Assembly: GCF_019511345.1 (NCBI RefSeq)
Contig: NZ_JAEUAK010000010.1
Location: forward strand, 186,001-250,000
DNA: 64,000 nt
Direction of reading: 5' to 3'
DNA from: Rhizobium mesosinicum
GTDB taxonomy: Bacteria > Pseudomonadota > Alphaproteobacteria > Rhizobiales > Rhizobiaceae
The translations under genes were made by a program, and so were the position numbers. The notes below the pieces were generated by a model. It was not told the DNA's origin, did not search any database, and worked only from the letters and a program-made list of their open reading frames with translations. Shown one piece after another: positions 18,058-27,177 of the stretch (position 1 is the first letter of the stretch; each line of letters starts with the position of its first letter).

Positions 18058-19449
18058 TCAGCCGGCTTTCGCCGACTGAAGCGCGTTGAGAATTTCCTTC
18101 AGCATTATCTGCGGCCTGTAACGCAACCAACTCGGCGTCAGCCCCATGCGGACGAAGACCAGATTGGCCGAGGGAATGATCGCCATCGCCTGGCCGTCAT
18201 GACCCTGCAGCCAGAACGTATCCTGCGGCAGGCCGAACTCAGCGCTCGTGCCGCCGCCAGGCCCCGCAAGCCAAGCCTGGCCTTGGGTATATTGGCCGCC
18301 CGAGCTTGCCGTCGGCGTCCGCATCATCGCAACGAAGCCCTCGGGTAGCAGCCTCTGCCCGTTCCACACGCCATCTTGCAGCAGGAACTGGCCGAACCGC
18401 GCCCAGTCATGCCCTGTGGCATAGAGATAGGAACTGCCGGCAAACGTACCGCGCTCATCCGCCTCGAAAACGGCGCTCGTCATGCCGAGCGGGGAAAACA
18501 GCGCATCGCGAGGATAGTCGAAGGCCGCCCGCGGATCGCCGACCTTGTCCATCCAAATACGTGACAGAATCAAGGCCGTACCGCTGGAATAATGGAAATC
18601 CGTACCCGGCACCGCCACGAGAGGCGCGCGCGCCGGCAGGGAAACCATATCAGGATCGAGATAGAGCATGCGCGTCACATCGGCGACGGCACCATAATCC
18701 TCGTTGAAGGCAAGCCCGCTTTCCATGCCGAGCAGATCGGAGAGCTTGATGTCGCCGCGCGGATCATTCACCCATTGCGGCAGGAGATGCGTGTCATCGA
18801 AGGAGATCTTGCCTGACAGCATCAGCCGGCCAATCAGCGCCGCATTGACGGTCTTCGTCATCGACCAGCCGACCAGCGGCGTGGCGGCGTTGAAGCCCGG
18901 CCCGTAGCTTTCGGCAATGATGCGGCCGTCCTGCACGACAACCATCGCCCGCATGGCAGGCCCGGCAAGCTTGGCATCGGCAAGAAGGGCCGCGACCTTG
19001 GCGTTGACCGCCGCCGGATCGACGCCTTCGCCGTCCGGCCAGACCGCGTCGCTTTCATCCACCTGCGGCGCCGGCATCAGCGGCGCGGCCCTTGCGGCGG
19101 CATCGAAATCGCCATCAGGCACGCTCGTGCAGCCGAGGGCGCCGCGATAAAGCGCGTAACTCGGCGCAAACAGACCCATGAAACGCGAGGTCACCCGCCC
19201 GCCATCACGATCGACCTCGACGCGCATCAGCCTGAGGAGCGGGTTTCCGGGCGCTTGGACATCATCATAAAGAACGGCGTCGGGATCGCGGCCGGCGATG
19301 AAGACATTGGAGCAGACGATCTTGGCGGCATAGCCGTTGCCCACCTTCAGAAGCTCCGGCGGGCTTATGGAGAGCCACGCGGCTGCGCCTACGACAACAA
19401 GAATGACAAGCAGGGCCAAGCCCCTGACGATACGCAGAACAACTCGCAT
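18058..19449 (-). CDS. Serine hydrolase of the beta-lactamase/class C fold
   Basis: 463 residues from ATG 19449, chosen because GTGGAGG lies 5 nt upstream and a membrane helix (8-26) follows; the open frame extends 48 codons further without support. The active-site S-x-x-K motif is SMTK at 196-199. A YSS triplet stands where class C enzymes have YxN. Probably a membrane-anchored periplasmic esterase or peptidase (EstB/6-aminohexanoate-dimer-hydrolase type), not necessarily an antibiotic-resistance enzyme. Confidence 0.85.
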   Translation of the reverse strand: MRVVLRIVRGLALLVILVVVGAAAWLSISPPELLKVGNGYAAKIVCSNVFIAGRDPDAVLYDDVQAPGNPLLRLMRVEVDRDGGRVTSRFMGLFAPSYALYRGALGCTSVPDGDFDAAARAAPLMPAPQVDESDAVWPDGEGVDPAAVNAKVAALLADAKLAGPAMRAMVVVQDGRIIAESYGPGFNAATPLVGWSMTKTVNAALIGRLMLSGKISFDDTHLLPQWVNDPRGDIKLSDLLGMESGLAFNEDYGAVADVTRMLYLDPDMVSLPARAPLVAVPGTDFHYSSGTALILSRIWMDKVGDPRAAFDYPRDALFSPLGMTSAVFEADERGTFAGSSYLYATGHDWARFGQFLLQDGVWNGQRLLPEGFVAMMRTPTASSGGQYTQGQAWLAGPGGGTSAEFGLPQDTFWLQGHDGQAMAIIPSANLVFVRMGLTPSWLRYRPQIMLKEILNALQSAKAG

Positions 19450-19583
19450 GCAATCCTCCACGAAACGGAAAGAAGCAGGAAACGCAGCTGGCGAAAAGAG
19501 AGAAGCGGAAAGAAGCGCCTCAATCGACTTCAAATTTTGCGGAGATCCTCGCCGGCTTCTGCGGAAAGCTTGGCCCACAGGGC

Positions 19584-19601
19584 TCGTCATCAAACTGTAG
19601 C
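19584..19601 (+). promoter_or_regulatory. Possible Pho box upstream of btaA
   Basis: TCGTCAT-CAAA-CTGTAGC, 45 bp before btaA, matches the PhoB direct-repeat layout (two 7-mers spaced by 4) at 5 of 7 positions in each half against CTGTCAT. btaAB is known to be phosphate-starvation induced in Sinorhizobium meliloti. Confidence 0.5.
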
Positions 19602-19645
19602 AGAGGCGCGTTACACGCCCTGAACGCTAAAAAGGTGACAGACTC

Positions 19646-20890
19646 ATGTCGGAATTTGCACCGGATACCGGCTTCCGCAAGAACCGGAAACTCAAGACAG
19701 CGCTTCTCCGCCACAAGGCTTTTTCCAAGGACGGCTTCTCCGAGCGCCTCTTCGGCCTTCTCTTCTCCGGTCTCGTCTACCCGCAGATATGGGAAGACCC
19801 GGATCTCGACATGCAGGCGATGGAGCTGAAGCCCAGTCATCGTATCGTCACGATCGGTTCCGGCGGTTGCAACATGCTGGCCTACCTTTCCAAGGCGCCG
19901 GCTTCGATCGACGTGGTGGACCTCAATCCACACCACATCGCCCTGAACAGGCTGAAGCTTGCCGCTTTCAAGAACCTGCCAAACCATTCCGATCTCGTGC
20001 GCTTCCTGGCGATGCCGAACGAGAAATCGAACAGCCGGGTTTTCGACCGCTATCTGTCGTCCAATCTCGATGATACGACCCGCGCCTACTGGAACACCCG
20101 CAAGTTCGGCCGCCGGCGCGTCACTGTTTTTGACCGCAATATCTATGAAACCGGCCTGCTCGGCCGCTTTATCGGTGCCGCTCATCTTCTTGCCCGCCTG
20201 CATGGCGTGAAGCTGCAGGAAATGACCAAGGCTCGCACGATCCGCGAGCAGCGCCAGTTTTTCGACGATCAGATCGCTCCCCTCTTCGAAAAGCCCGTCG
20301 TTCGCTGGATCACCAACCGCAAGAGCTCGCTTTTCGGCCTTGGCATTCCGCCGCAGCAATATGACGAGCTGGCAAGCCTTGCCGCCGACAATTCGATCGC
20401 ACCGGTTCTGAAGCACCGCCTGGAAAAGCTCGCATGCCATTTCCCGATGCGCGACAATTATTTCGCCTGGCAGGCTTTCGCACGCCGTTATGCCGACGGC
20501 GACGAAGGCCCGCTGCCGACCTATCTGAAGCCGGAGCACTATGAGGTGATCCGCGCCAATGTCGACCGAGTTAACGTCCACCACGCAAGCTTTACCGAGC
20601 TTTTGGCCGGCGAGCCCGCCGCATCGCGCGACCGCTACATCCTGCTCGATGCGCAGGACTGGATGACCGATAAGCAGCTCAACGATGTCTGGCGCGAGAT
20701 CACCCGCACCGCGCGCGAAGGCGCCCGCGTGATCTTCCGCACGGCAGCCGAAAAGAGCATCATCGAAGGCCGCCTCGCCCCTGAAATTCGCGACCAGTGG
20801 CACTATTTCGAAGAGCAGTCGCGTGAGATGACCACCCAGGACCGCTCGGCAATCTACGGCGGCTTCCATATTTACGGGAAGAAGGCGTGA
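19646..20890 (+). CDS. btaA: SAM:diacylglycerol 3-amino-3-carboxypropyltransferase
   Basis: First enzyme of diacylglyceryl-trimethylhomoserine (DGTS) betaine-lipid synthesis: moves the aminocarboxypropyl group of SAM to diacylglycerol. 414 residues, DUF3419 family. SAM-binding loop IGSGGCNM at 70-77, then VDLNPHH. The next gene, overlapping by 4 bp, is the N-methyltransferase completing the head group, as in Rhodobacter and Sinorhizobium. These lipids replace phospholipids under phosphate limitation. Confidence 0.93.
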   Translation: MSEFAPDTGFRKNRKLKTALLRHKAFSKDGFSERLFGLLFSGLVYPQIWEDPDLDMQAMELKPSHRIVTIGSGGCNMLAYLSKAPASIDVVDLNPHHIALNRLKLAAFKNLPNHSDLVRFLAMPNEKSNSRVFDRYLSSNLDDTTRAYWNTRKFGRRRVTVFDRNIYETGLLGRFIGAAHLLARLHGVKLQEMTKARTIREQRQFFDDQIAPLFEKPVVRWITNRKSSLFGLGIPPQQYDELASLAADNSIAPVLKHRLEKLACHFPMRDNYFAWQAFARRYADGDEGPLPTYLKPEHYEVIRANVDRVNVHHASFTELLAGEPAASRDRYILLDAQDWMTDKQLNDVWREITRTAREGARVIFRTAAEKSIIEGRLAPEIRDQWHYFEEQSREMTTQDRSAIYGGFHIYGKKA

Positions 20891-21558
20891 GCAAAGCCAA
20901 CGAGATGACCGTCAAGAGCGAGGAACATGCCGATCTGATGGACGGCATGTACCGCTACCAGCGCCATTTCTACGACCTGACCCGCAAATATTATCTTCTC
21001 GGCCGTGACCGCACGATCCGCAACCTCGACATCCCCCAAGGTGGCACGCTGCTGGAAGTCGGTTGCGGCACCGGCCGGAACATGGCGCTTGCGCACAAAC
21101 ACTTCCCGACTGCCAGGCTCTACGGCCTCGATATTTCCCAGGAAATGCTGATTTCCGCCCGCAAGACCTTCGCCACCAAGGCGACGATTCCGGATTTCAG
21201 AGTGGCGGATGCCACGGCCTACACACCGCGCGAATTCGGCATCACCGGTTTCGACCGCATCCTGATTTCCTACGCGCTGTCGATGATCCCGGATTGGGAA
21301 CGGGCGGTGGACGCATCGATTGCAGCACTCAACCCTGGCGGCGAACTCCATATCGTTGATTTCGGCCAGCAGGAAGGCCTTCCCACCTGGTTCCGCAACC
21401 TGCTGCAGGCGTGGCTCGCCAAATTTCACGTCACGCCGCGCGCCAATCTGCGCGAGATCCTGGAAGCGCAAGCCGCTGAAAATAACGCCCGACTGTCATT
21501 CGAGACGATCGGCGGCGGCTACGCCTGGCGGGCGGCAATTATCAGCAAGCGCTCATAA
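20887..21558 (+). CDS. btaB: Betaine-lipid N-methyltransferase
   Basis: SAM methyltransferase that converts diacylglyceryl-homoserine to DGTS by three methylations. 223 residues, class I fold with EVGCGTGR at 57-64. It starts with GTG inside the btaA stop (GTGA overlap). The assignment depends on adjacency to btaA; the fold alone is generic. Confidence 0.9.
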   Translation: MSKANEMTVKSEEHADLMDGMYRYQRHFYDLTRKYYLLGRDRTIRNLDIPQGGTLLEVGCGTGRNMALAHKHFPTARLYGLDISQEMLISARKTFATKATIPDFRVADATAYTPREFGITGFDRILISYALSMIPDWERAVDASIAALNPGGELHIVDFGQQEGLPTWFRNLLQAWLAKFHVTPRANLREILEAQAAENNARLSFETIGGGYAWRAAIISKRS

Positions 21559-21678
21559 TTTGCTTGTAAATAACCATTTTTTTACGTTGATATTAGAAAA
21601 GAGGGTTATACCCTCTGCTGGGCGCGTGTTTTCGAAGGTCAGGCTGTGGGGCAGATCCATCATCACGACGGAACGTTC

Positions 21679-22476
21679 ATGCGTCGGCTTCTGTTTTGCG
21701 TCCTGCCGCTTGCCCTGCTGCTCGCCGGTTGCAGTTCCACGGGTTACGATTATCTCGAAACCGCTTCCATAAAGCCCAAGACCCGCTTCAAGGATACCGA
21801 TCCCCAGGATTTCGGCCCCAAGCATCCGCAGCAAAACGCGGTCCACGGCATCGACATCTCCAAATGGCAGGGTGATATCGACTGGCAGACGGTGCGCAAA
21901 TCCGGCGTCGCCTTCGCCTTCATCAAGGCGACCGAAGGCAAGGACAGGGTTGATCCGCGCTTTAGCGAATACTGGCACGAAGCCGCATCCGCCGGCATTC
22001 CGCATGCCCCCTACCACTTCTATTATTTCTGCTCCTCCGCCGACGACCAGGCCGACTGGTTCATCCGTAACGTTCCCAGGGAATCCATGCGTCTGCCGCC
22101 TGTGCTGGATGTCGAGTGGAACGCAGAATCGAAGACCTGTCGCTTCCGCCCCGACCCGGCGACCGTCCGCTCAGAGATGCAGCGTTTCATGGATCGCCTG
22201 GAAGCCTATTATGGCAAGCGGCCGATCATCTATACTTCGGTCGATTTCCATCGCGACAACCTCGCCGGCTACTTCCAGGACTACCATTTCTGGGTCCGCT
22301 CGACCGCCAAACACCCCGAGGTGACCTACGCCGACCGCCGCTGGGCCTTCTGGCAGTATACGTCGACGGGCGTCATTCCCGGCATTCAGGGGCCGACGGA
22401 TATCAATGTCTTCGCCGGTTCCGCGAAAAACTGGAACAACTGGGTGGCTGACGTTTCCAAGGATAGAAATTCTTAG
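21679..22476 (+). CDS. GH25 muramidase, lipoprotein
   Basis: Lysozyme-like hydrolase of the glycosyl hydrolase 25 family. Start at ATG 21679 gives a lipoprotein signal with lipobox LLAGC (Cys18), 265 residues. The domain begins HGIDISKWQGDIDW (Asp59) and carries the catalytic DVE at 144-146 in LDVEWN. It probably cuts MurNAc-GlcNAc bonds in the periplasm. A short hairpin (21601-21615) lies upstream without a T run. Neighbour of another wall hydrolase on the same strand. Confidence 0.9.
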   Translation: MRRLLFCVLPLALLLAGCSSTGYDYLETASIKPKTRFKDTDPQDFGPKHPQQNAVHGIDISKWQGDIDWQTVRKSGVAFAFIKATEGKDRVDPRFSEYWHEAASAGIPHAPYHFYYFCSSADDQADWFIRNVPRESMRLPPVLDVEWNAESKTCRFRPDPATVRSEMQRFMDRLEAYYGKRPIIYTSVDFHRDNLAGYFQDYHFWVRSTAKHPEVTYADRRWAFWQYTSTGVIPGIQGPTDINVFAGSAKNWNNWVADVSKDRNS

Positions 22477-22559
22477 TAACGTACCCTAATCTTTCTTGCT
22501 TCCGTCACATTCCTTTGAGAAAGCGACGGAATTCTATGTCATTTTACGAGGATCCTTTC

Positions 22560-23786
22560 ATGCACCGCCCGCTTAAAGGCCGCTCTGCACTTGCTCTTCT
22601 GTTTGCCTGCGCCATTGCAACAGGCGCTGCCGCCCAACAGGCCCCGGATGCGGCAGCTTCGGCCCCGGCAGCCCCCTGCGGCGGCGATCTCTCTACCTTC
22701 CTCGAGGGCGTCAAGAAGGACGCGATCGCAGCCGGCGCCAGCGCCGAAGCAGCAGACGAGGCGCTTGCCGGCGCTCAGATCGATCCCAAGGTTCTCAGCC
22801 GCGACCGCGCCCAAGGCGTCTTCCGCCAAACTTTTCTGGAATTCTCGCAGCGCACCGTCAGCCAGGCCCGCCTCGACATCGGTCGCCAGAAGATGAAGCA
22901 ATATGCCGATGTCTTCGCCCGCGCCGAGCAAGAGTTCGGCGTTCCCGCCGGTATCATCACCGCCTTCTGGGCGATGGAAACGGATTTCGGCGCCGTGCAG
23001 GGCGACTTCAACACGCGCAACGCGCTGGTGACGCTCTCCCATGATTGCCGCCGCCCGGAACTCTTCCGCCCGCAGCTGATCGCCCTCATCGAAATGGTGC
23101 AGCATGGCGACCTCGACCCGCAGACCAACACCGGTGCCTGGGCCGGTGAAATCGGCCAAGTGCAGATGCTGCCGCGCGATATCATCGCCTACGGTATGGA
23201 TGGCGACGGCGACGGCCATGTGCGCCTCAAGCAGAGCGGCCCGGACGCGATCCTGACGGCCGCCAAGTTCATCCAGCATCTCGGCTTCGAGCGCGGCCAG
23301 CCCTGGCTGCAGGAAGTCACCGTGCCTGATAATCTGCCTTGGGAAAAATCAGGCCTCGGCGGTACGATGACGGCAGGCGAATGGTTCAGCCTCGGCGTCA
23401 AGCCACGCGACGGCAACATCACTTTCGCCAATCTCGAAGGCGATCTCGTGCTGCCGCAGGGCCGCCTCGGACCGGCCTTCATCGCCTATCCCAACTTCAA
23501 GATCTATCTCGAATGGAACAAGTCGTTCATCTACACGACCTCCGCCGCCTATTTCGCAACGCGACTCTCCGGTGCCCCGACATATCAGAAGGGCACGCCT
23601 GAGCAGGGCCTTTCCAACGACGAGATGAAGCAGTTGCAGACGAAGCTCGACTCGCTTGGCCACGATGTCGGCGAGATCGACGGCATTCTCGGCTCCGGCA
23701 CCCGTATTGCGATCCAAAAGGAACAGCTCCGCCTCGGCGTGCCGGCCGACGGCTGGGCGACACCCGCCCTTCTCAACGCTCTCTGA
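22560..23786 (+). CDS. Membrane-bound-type lytic murein transglycosylase (MltB family)
   Basis: 408 residues from ATG 22560, chosen for the GAGGA ribosome site 8 nt upstream and the signal peptide that follows (1-25, ending AAA). SLT_2 domain with catalytic Glu140 in FWAMETDFGAVQG and the MLPRDI segment, then a C-terminal peptidoglycan-binding domain (about 340-408, LQTKLDSLGHDVGEIDGILG). A soluble exported form rather than a lipoprotein, since no lipobox is seen. Confidence 0.92.
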   Translation: MHRPLKGRSALALLFACAIATGAAAQQAPDAAASAPAAPCGGDLSTFLEGVKKDAIAAGASAEAADEALAGAQIDPKVLSRDRAQGVFRQTFLEFSQRTVSQARLDIGRQKMKQYADVFARAEQEFGVPAGIITAFWAMETDFGAVQGDFNTRNALVTLSHDCRRPELFRPQLIALIEMVQHGDLDPQTNTGAWAGEIGQVQMLPRDIIAYGMDGDGDGHVRLKQSGPDAILTAAKFIQHLGFERGQPWLQEVTVPDNLPWEKSGLGGTMTAGEWFSLGVKPRDGNITFANLEGDLVLPQGRLGPAFIAYPNFKIYLEWNKSFIYTTSAAYFATRLSGAPTYQKGTPEQGLSNDEMKQLQTKLDSLGHDVGEIDGILGSGTRIAIQKEQLRLGVPADGWATPALLNAL

Positions 23787-23881
23787 GTCCTCACATCTAT
23801 CCTTTCGTCACCCGGGTCCATGAATCGGGTGGCGGTTTCCAGTCGTTCGGTTGAACCTGCCAGCAAATGGGAGGAATCGGC

Positions 23882-24787
23882 GTGGAACAGAAAATGAGCG
23901 CTTTGACCTGGGGACTCCTTGCCTTGCTCGGTCTGATCTGGGGCGGCTCATTTTTCTTCGCGCGCATCGCTGTTGCGGAGGTACCGCCGCTTACCCTCGT
24001 CTTCATGCGCCTCTCGATCGCGGCCCTTGCGCTGCATATCTACATCGCCGGCCGTTTCGGCATCTATCCGCTGTTGAAGAGCCGCTGGCGCGAATTCCTC
24101 ATTCTGGGCATCCTCAACAATGCCCTGCCCCATGCGCTGATCTTCTTCGGTCAGACGCGCATCGGCGCCGGCCTTGCCTCCATCCTCAACGCCACGACGC
24201 CGATCTGGACGGTGCTGATCGCCAATTTTTTGACATCGGACGAAAAATTTTCCTCGGCGAAGATCATCGGCTGCCTCACCGGCCTTCTCGGCACAGTCGT
24301 CCTCGTCGGCCCGAGCATGACCAGTAGTCGCGACCTGCCCCTCTGGGCGCTCCTCCTGCCCGTCATCGCCGCTGTCTCCTATGGATTTGCGGCGACCTAC
24401 GGCAAAGGGTTCAAGGGTGTGGTGCCGCCCGTCATCGCCGCCGGTCAGATGACGGCGTCCTCGCTCGTGGCCTTGCCGCTGTCGCTCGTCATGGACCGCC
24501 CCTGGGCGATTGCCATGCCGTCAATAGATTCCATTGCAGCCATTTTGGCAATTGCCCTACTGTCCACCGCCTTCGGCTATATTCTCTATTTTCGCATTAT
24601 GGCGGCGGCAGGCGCGACCAACACCTCGCTGGTGACGTTGCTCGTTCCGCCGAGTGCGATCCTGCTCGGCTTCCTCTTTCTCGGCGAGCGGCTGGAAATG
24701 ACTGACATTGCCGGCATGGCGCTGATCGGCGCTGGGCTTGTCATACTCGACGGCCGCCTTTATCGCCGCTCACGCGCGATAGCCTGA
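23882..24787 (+). CDS. EamA/DMT-family transporter
   Basis: 301 residues from GTG 23882 (GGAGG 7 nt upstream); ATG 23894 is an alternative. Ten hydrophobic helices in two EamA repeats; the first begins GLIWGGSFFFARIAV and the last ends LFLGERLEM...ILDGRLY. A metabolite or drug exporter of unknown substrate. Its C-terminal repeat resembles the pseudogene at 52901. Confidence 0.88.
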   Translation: MEQKMSALTWGLLALLGLIWGGSFFFARIAVAEVPPLTLVFMRLSIAALALHIYIAGRFGIYPLLKSRWREFLILGILNNALPHALIFFGQTRIGAGLASILNATTPIWTVLIANFLTSDEKFSSAKIIGCLTGLLGTVVLVGPSMTSSRDLPLWALLLPVIAAVSYGFAATYGKGFKGVVPPVIAAGQMTASSLVALPLSLVMDRPWAIAMPSIDSIAAILAIALLSTAFGYILYFRIMAAAGATNTSLVTLLVPPSAILLGFLFLGERLEMTDIAGMALIGAGLVILDGRLYRRSRAIA

Positions 24788-25016
24788 AAGGATTATGCTG
24801 CATCGCGCCATTTTTCCGCCAAAAGCATGAATCCACACTATCGGTTTGTAACGAATCGTTAAATTTTGAGAGCGAGATTTTCCGATTATATTTCAGCAGC
24901 TTGGAGCCCTGTTGGAAGACTTGTCCACCGGCCTCTTCGGCAGCGCAGCACAAGAAGCGCTTCCCAACTAACACATTTCCGACATATTATCAGCCGGTTA
25001 ACGCGAGGAGGCAGAC

Positions 25017-25094
25017 ATGGGACTTACGCAATCCTTGAATGTCCTGTTGGTCAGTGCAGCGTTCGCTTTCGTCTTGTCCATGCTCTTCATTTGA
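25017..25094 (+). CDS. 25-residue single-helix membrane peptide
   Basis: ATG at 25017 follows a very good ribosome site (GAGGAGG, 6 nt upstream). The 25 codons begin MGLTQSLN and continue as one hydrophobic stretch (VLLVSAAFAFVLSMLFI) to TGA at 25092-25094. No cysteine, and almost no charge. It is followed 61 bp later by a strong hairpin terminator. Too short for standard gene callers. Function unknown; inner-membrane small protein is the reasonable reading. Confidence 0.7.
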   Translation: MGLTQSLNVLLVSAAFAFVLSMLFI

Positions 25095-25155
25095 GCCAAG
25101 GCAAAGCGTAAAGACTGAAATACCGAACTCCTGAAACAACCAGCCCCAGCTATTG

Positions 25156-25188
25156 AAAAGCGCATGTCCCCGCCGGACATGCGCTTTT
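25156..25188. terminator. Bidirectional intrinsic terminator
   Basis: A perfect 14-bp stem (AAAAGCGCATGTCC with its complement at 25175-25188) around a 5-nt loop, with A/T tracts on both sides. It sits between the small peptide gene (plus strand) and metF (minus strand) and can serve both. Confidence 0.9.
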
Positions 25189-25211
25189 CCCTTGTCTATG
25201 AAACTGTGGGA

Positions 25212-26117
25212 TCAGGCGGCCGCACCGGCACTTCTGGCTGTCTGGCGCGAAAAGCCGAGATTATTGAGAACAGCCGAGACCAACGGCGCGCGGTTCATCG
25301 TATAAAGATGGAATTCGTGCAGACCTCGGCGGACGAGATCTTCGATCTGTTCGGCGGCGACATCGGCGGCGATCTTGGCCCGCTCCTCCGGCTTGTCATC
25401 ATATCCGGCAAAGCGCTCATCGAGAAAGGCCGGGATGACCGTGCCGCAGGCGCCGGCAAAGCGCTTCAGCTGCGTCAGGTTCTGGATCGGCATGATGCCC
25501 GGCACGACAGGAATCTTGACACCGGCTGCACGCACCTTTTCGAGATAGCGCTCGAAATTGTCGTTATCGAAGAAAAACTGTGTCAGCGCGCGGTCCGCAC
25601 CGTTGTCCGCCTTGCGCTTCAGCATGTCGATATCGGCCGCCTGGTCGCGGCTTTCCGGATGCTTTTCCGGGTAGGCCGAAACGGAGATCTCGAAATCGCC
25701 GATCTGCTTGAGACCGGCAACCAGTTCAGCCGCATTGGCATAACCGCCCGGATGCGGCTGGTATGGCGCGCCGACGCCGCCAGGCGCATCACCGCGCAAC
25801 GCGACGAAATGCGTGACGCCTGCCTTCCGGAAGCTGTCGATCACCTGATGCGTCTCCTCCTTTGTGGCGCTGACGCAGGTCAGATGCGAGGCGGTGGCAA
25901 ACGGCGTATCGGCCAGGAAGCGGGTGACTGTGGAGAGCGTCGGCGCCTTCGTGGTGCCGCCGGCGCCATAGGTCACCGAAACGAATTCCGGGTTCCAGTC
26001 CTGCAGATCGCGGACGGCGTTCCAGAGCTGACCCTCCATCTCCTCGGACTTCGGCGGGAAGAACTCGAAGGAGAATATGATATCGCGGCGGGGGGCGTCG
26101 TTCTTTTTCTGGTGCAT
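25212..26117 (-). CDS. metF: 5,10-methylenetetrahydrofolate reductase
   Basis: Flavoprotein reducing methylene-THF to methyl-THF, the methyl donor for MetH. 301 residues, TIM barrel. N-terminal FEFFPPKSEE, the VTYGAGGTT motif, and HFVALRGDAPGG are all family signatures. Its ATG follows the regulator's TAA directly (TAAATG), so the two genes form one operon. metH lies at the far end of this window. Confidence 0.96.
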   Translation of the reverse strand: MHQKKNDAPRRDIIFSFEFFPPKSEEMEGQLWNAVRDLQDWNPEFVSVTYGAGGTTKAPTLSTVTRFLADTPFATASHLTCVSATKEETHQVIDSFRKAGVTHFVALRGDAPGGVGAPYQPHPGGYANAAELVAGLKQIGDFEISVSAYPEKHPESRDQAADIDMLKRKADNGADRALTQFFFDNDNFERYLEKVRAAGVKIPVVPGIMPIQNLTQLKRFAGACGTVIPAFLDERFAGYDDKPEERAKIAADVAAEQIEDLVRRGLHEFHLYTMNRAPLVSAVLNNLGFSRQTARSAGAAA

Positions 26118-27143
26118 TTAGTCTCTCCCGGCAAATGTAGGTACAGCGCCTTCGCTCTCCAGCGAAGCCATGAGGCGCCTCGGATCACGTGCGAGCCAGA
26201 CGGTGACCGTGAGGCCTTTCTCGCTCTGCTGACCCGGATGAAGGTCGACGACCTGCTCTATATCGAGACCGGCCTTGCGCACCCAGTCTGACATGGCCTG
26301 ATGCGAAAAGCCGAGACGGACATGGGCATGTTCGTCGCGAAGATATTCGAGATTGTGCGGCGCGAGATCAATGATAACAAGACGCCCGCCTGGCCGCAGC
26401 ATACGTGCAGCCTCAGTAATGGCGATGTCAGGCTGATCGAAGAAGTGCAACACCTGATGGATCGTCACCAGATCGAAGTCCTGCCCCTCGAACGGCAGGT
26501 TCAGGATATCGGCATGGCGCACCGACGCCGTCGTGATATGGGCCTTGTCGAGATTGGCGCGCGCAACACTCAGCATGTCGCGGCTGGCATCCACGCCGAT
26601 CGCCCGGCGATAACGACCGGCGAGAAGCTCCAGCATACGACCGGTGCCGGTGCCGAGGTCGAGCAGGGAATCGATCGGATTGCCGCCAAGCAGTTTGATG
26701 ACGGCGGCATCCACCTCTTCGTCTGCGGCATGCAGACGGCGAAGCTCATCCCATTCAGCGGCGTTGCGGCTGAAATAGGCCTGCGCGCGTTCGGCGCGCT
26801 GGCGCTTGACGGCAGCAAGGCGCTCGCCGTCGCGCTGCACGACCGGATCATTTTCGGAGACATGCTTGAGCAGATTCCTCACGAGCGCGGCAGCCTTGCC
26901 TTCATGCGCAAGCCGAAAATAGGCCCAGGCACCTTCCTGATAGCGGTCGATCAGCTCCGCCTCACCGAGCAGCTTCAAGTGCCGGGAGATGCGGGGTTGG
27001 GATTGGCCGAGAATTTCCGTAAGATCGGTCACAGTGAGATCACCAGCCGCCAGCAGCGCCAACAGCCGCAGGCGCGTCGGCTCGCCGGCCGCCTTCAAGA
27101 CGTCCACCAGCGCATCCAGTCCAAGCCTTAACGGTTCACCCAT
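26118..27143 (-). CDS. ArsR-type regulator fused to a SAM methyltransferase domain (SahR-like)
   Basis: 341 residues. Residues about 10-85 are an ArsR winged helix (GEPTRLRLLALL, recognition region GQSQPRISRHLKLL); the typical metal-binding CVC is absent. Residues about 120-330 are a class I methyltransferase domain with DLGTGTGR at 162-169. Placed directly upstream of metF with a palindrome before it, it fits SahR-type control of the SAM cycle, in which the methyltransferase fold would sense S-adenosylhomocysteine or SAM. The ligand is inferred. Confidence 0.85.
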   Translation of the reverse strand: MGEPLRLGLDALVDVLKAAGEPTRLRLLALLAAGDLTVTDLTEILGQSQPRISRHLKLLGEAELIDRYQEGAWAYFRLAHEGKAAALVRNLLKHVSENDPVVQRDGERLAAVKRQRAERAQAYFSRNAAEWDELRRLHAADEEVDAAVIKLLGGNPIDSLLDLGTGTGRMLELLAGRYRRAIGVDASRDMLSVARANLDKAHITTASVRHADILNLPFEGQDFDLVTIHQVLHFFDQPDIAITEAARMLRPGGRLVIIDLAPHNLEYLRDEHAHVRLGFSHQAMSDWVRKAGLDIEQVVDLHPGQQSEKGLTVTVWLARDPRRLMASLESEGAVPTFAGRD

Positions 27144-27161
27144 ACCCTATCCAATCAAGAT

Positions 27162-27177
27162 ATAAAGATATCTTTAT
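27162..27177. promoter_or_regulatory. Perfect 16-bp palindrome, probable autoregulatory operator
   Basis: ATAAAGAT-ATCTTTAT is a perfect palindrome 19 bp upstream of the regulator's start codon. The symmetry continues imperfectly outward (CTATCCAAT on the left, GATTTGGATAG on the right, about 27148-27190). Length and symmetry suit a dimeric ArsR-type protein and the position would block transcription of the regulator-metF operon. Confidence 0.75.

Noticed and set aside
18058..19449. Calling the serine hydrolase an antibiotic-resistance beta-lactamase
   Set aside because: Only the S-x-x-K motif is clear; YxN is replaced by YSS and the protein is membrane-anchored, as in esterase-type members.
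19520..20869. 449-codon minus-strand frame
   Set aside because: Complete antisense of btaA, which has clear family motifs and coupling to btaB.
21601..21615. GAGGGT-TAT-ACCCTC hairpin after btaB
   Set aside because: Short stem with no T tract, so not called a terminator.
24847..24862. GTAA-N7-TTAA as a CtrA site upstream of the 25-codon gene
   Set aside because: One mismatch and a position 155 bp away; such matches are frequent by chance in AT-rich spacers.
24890..24972. Short plus-strand frame ending QEALPN
   Set aside because: No ATG or GTG start and no ribosome site in frame.
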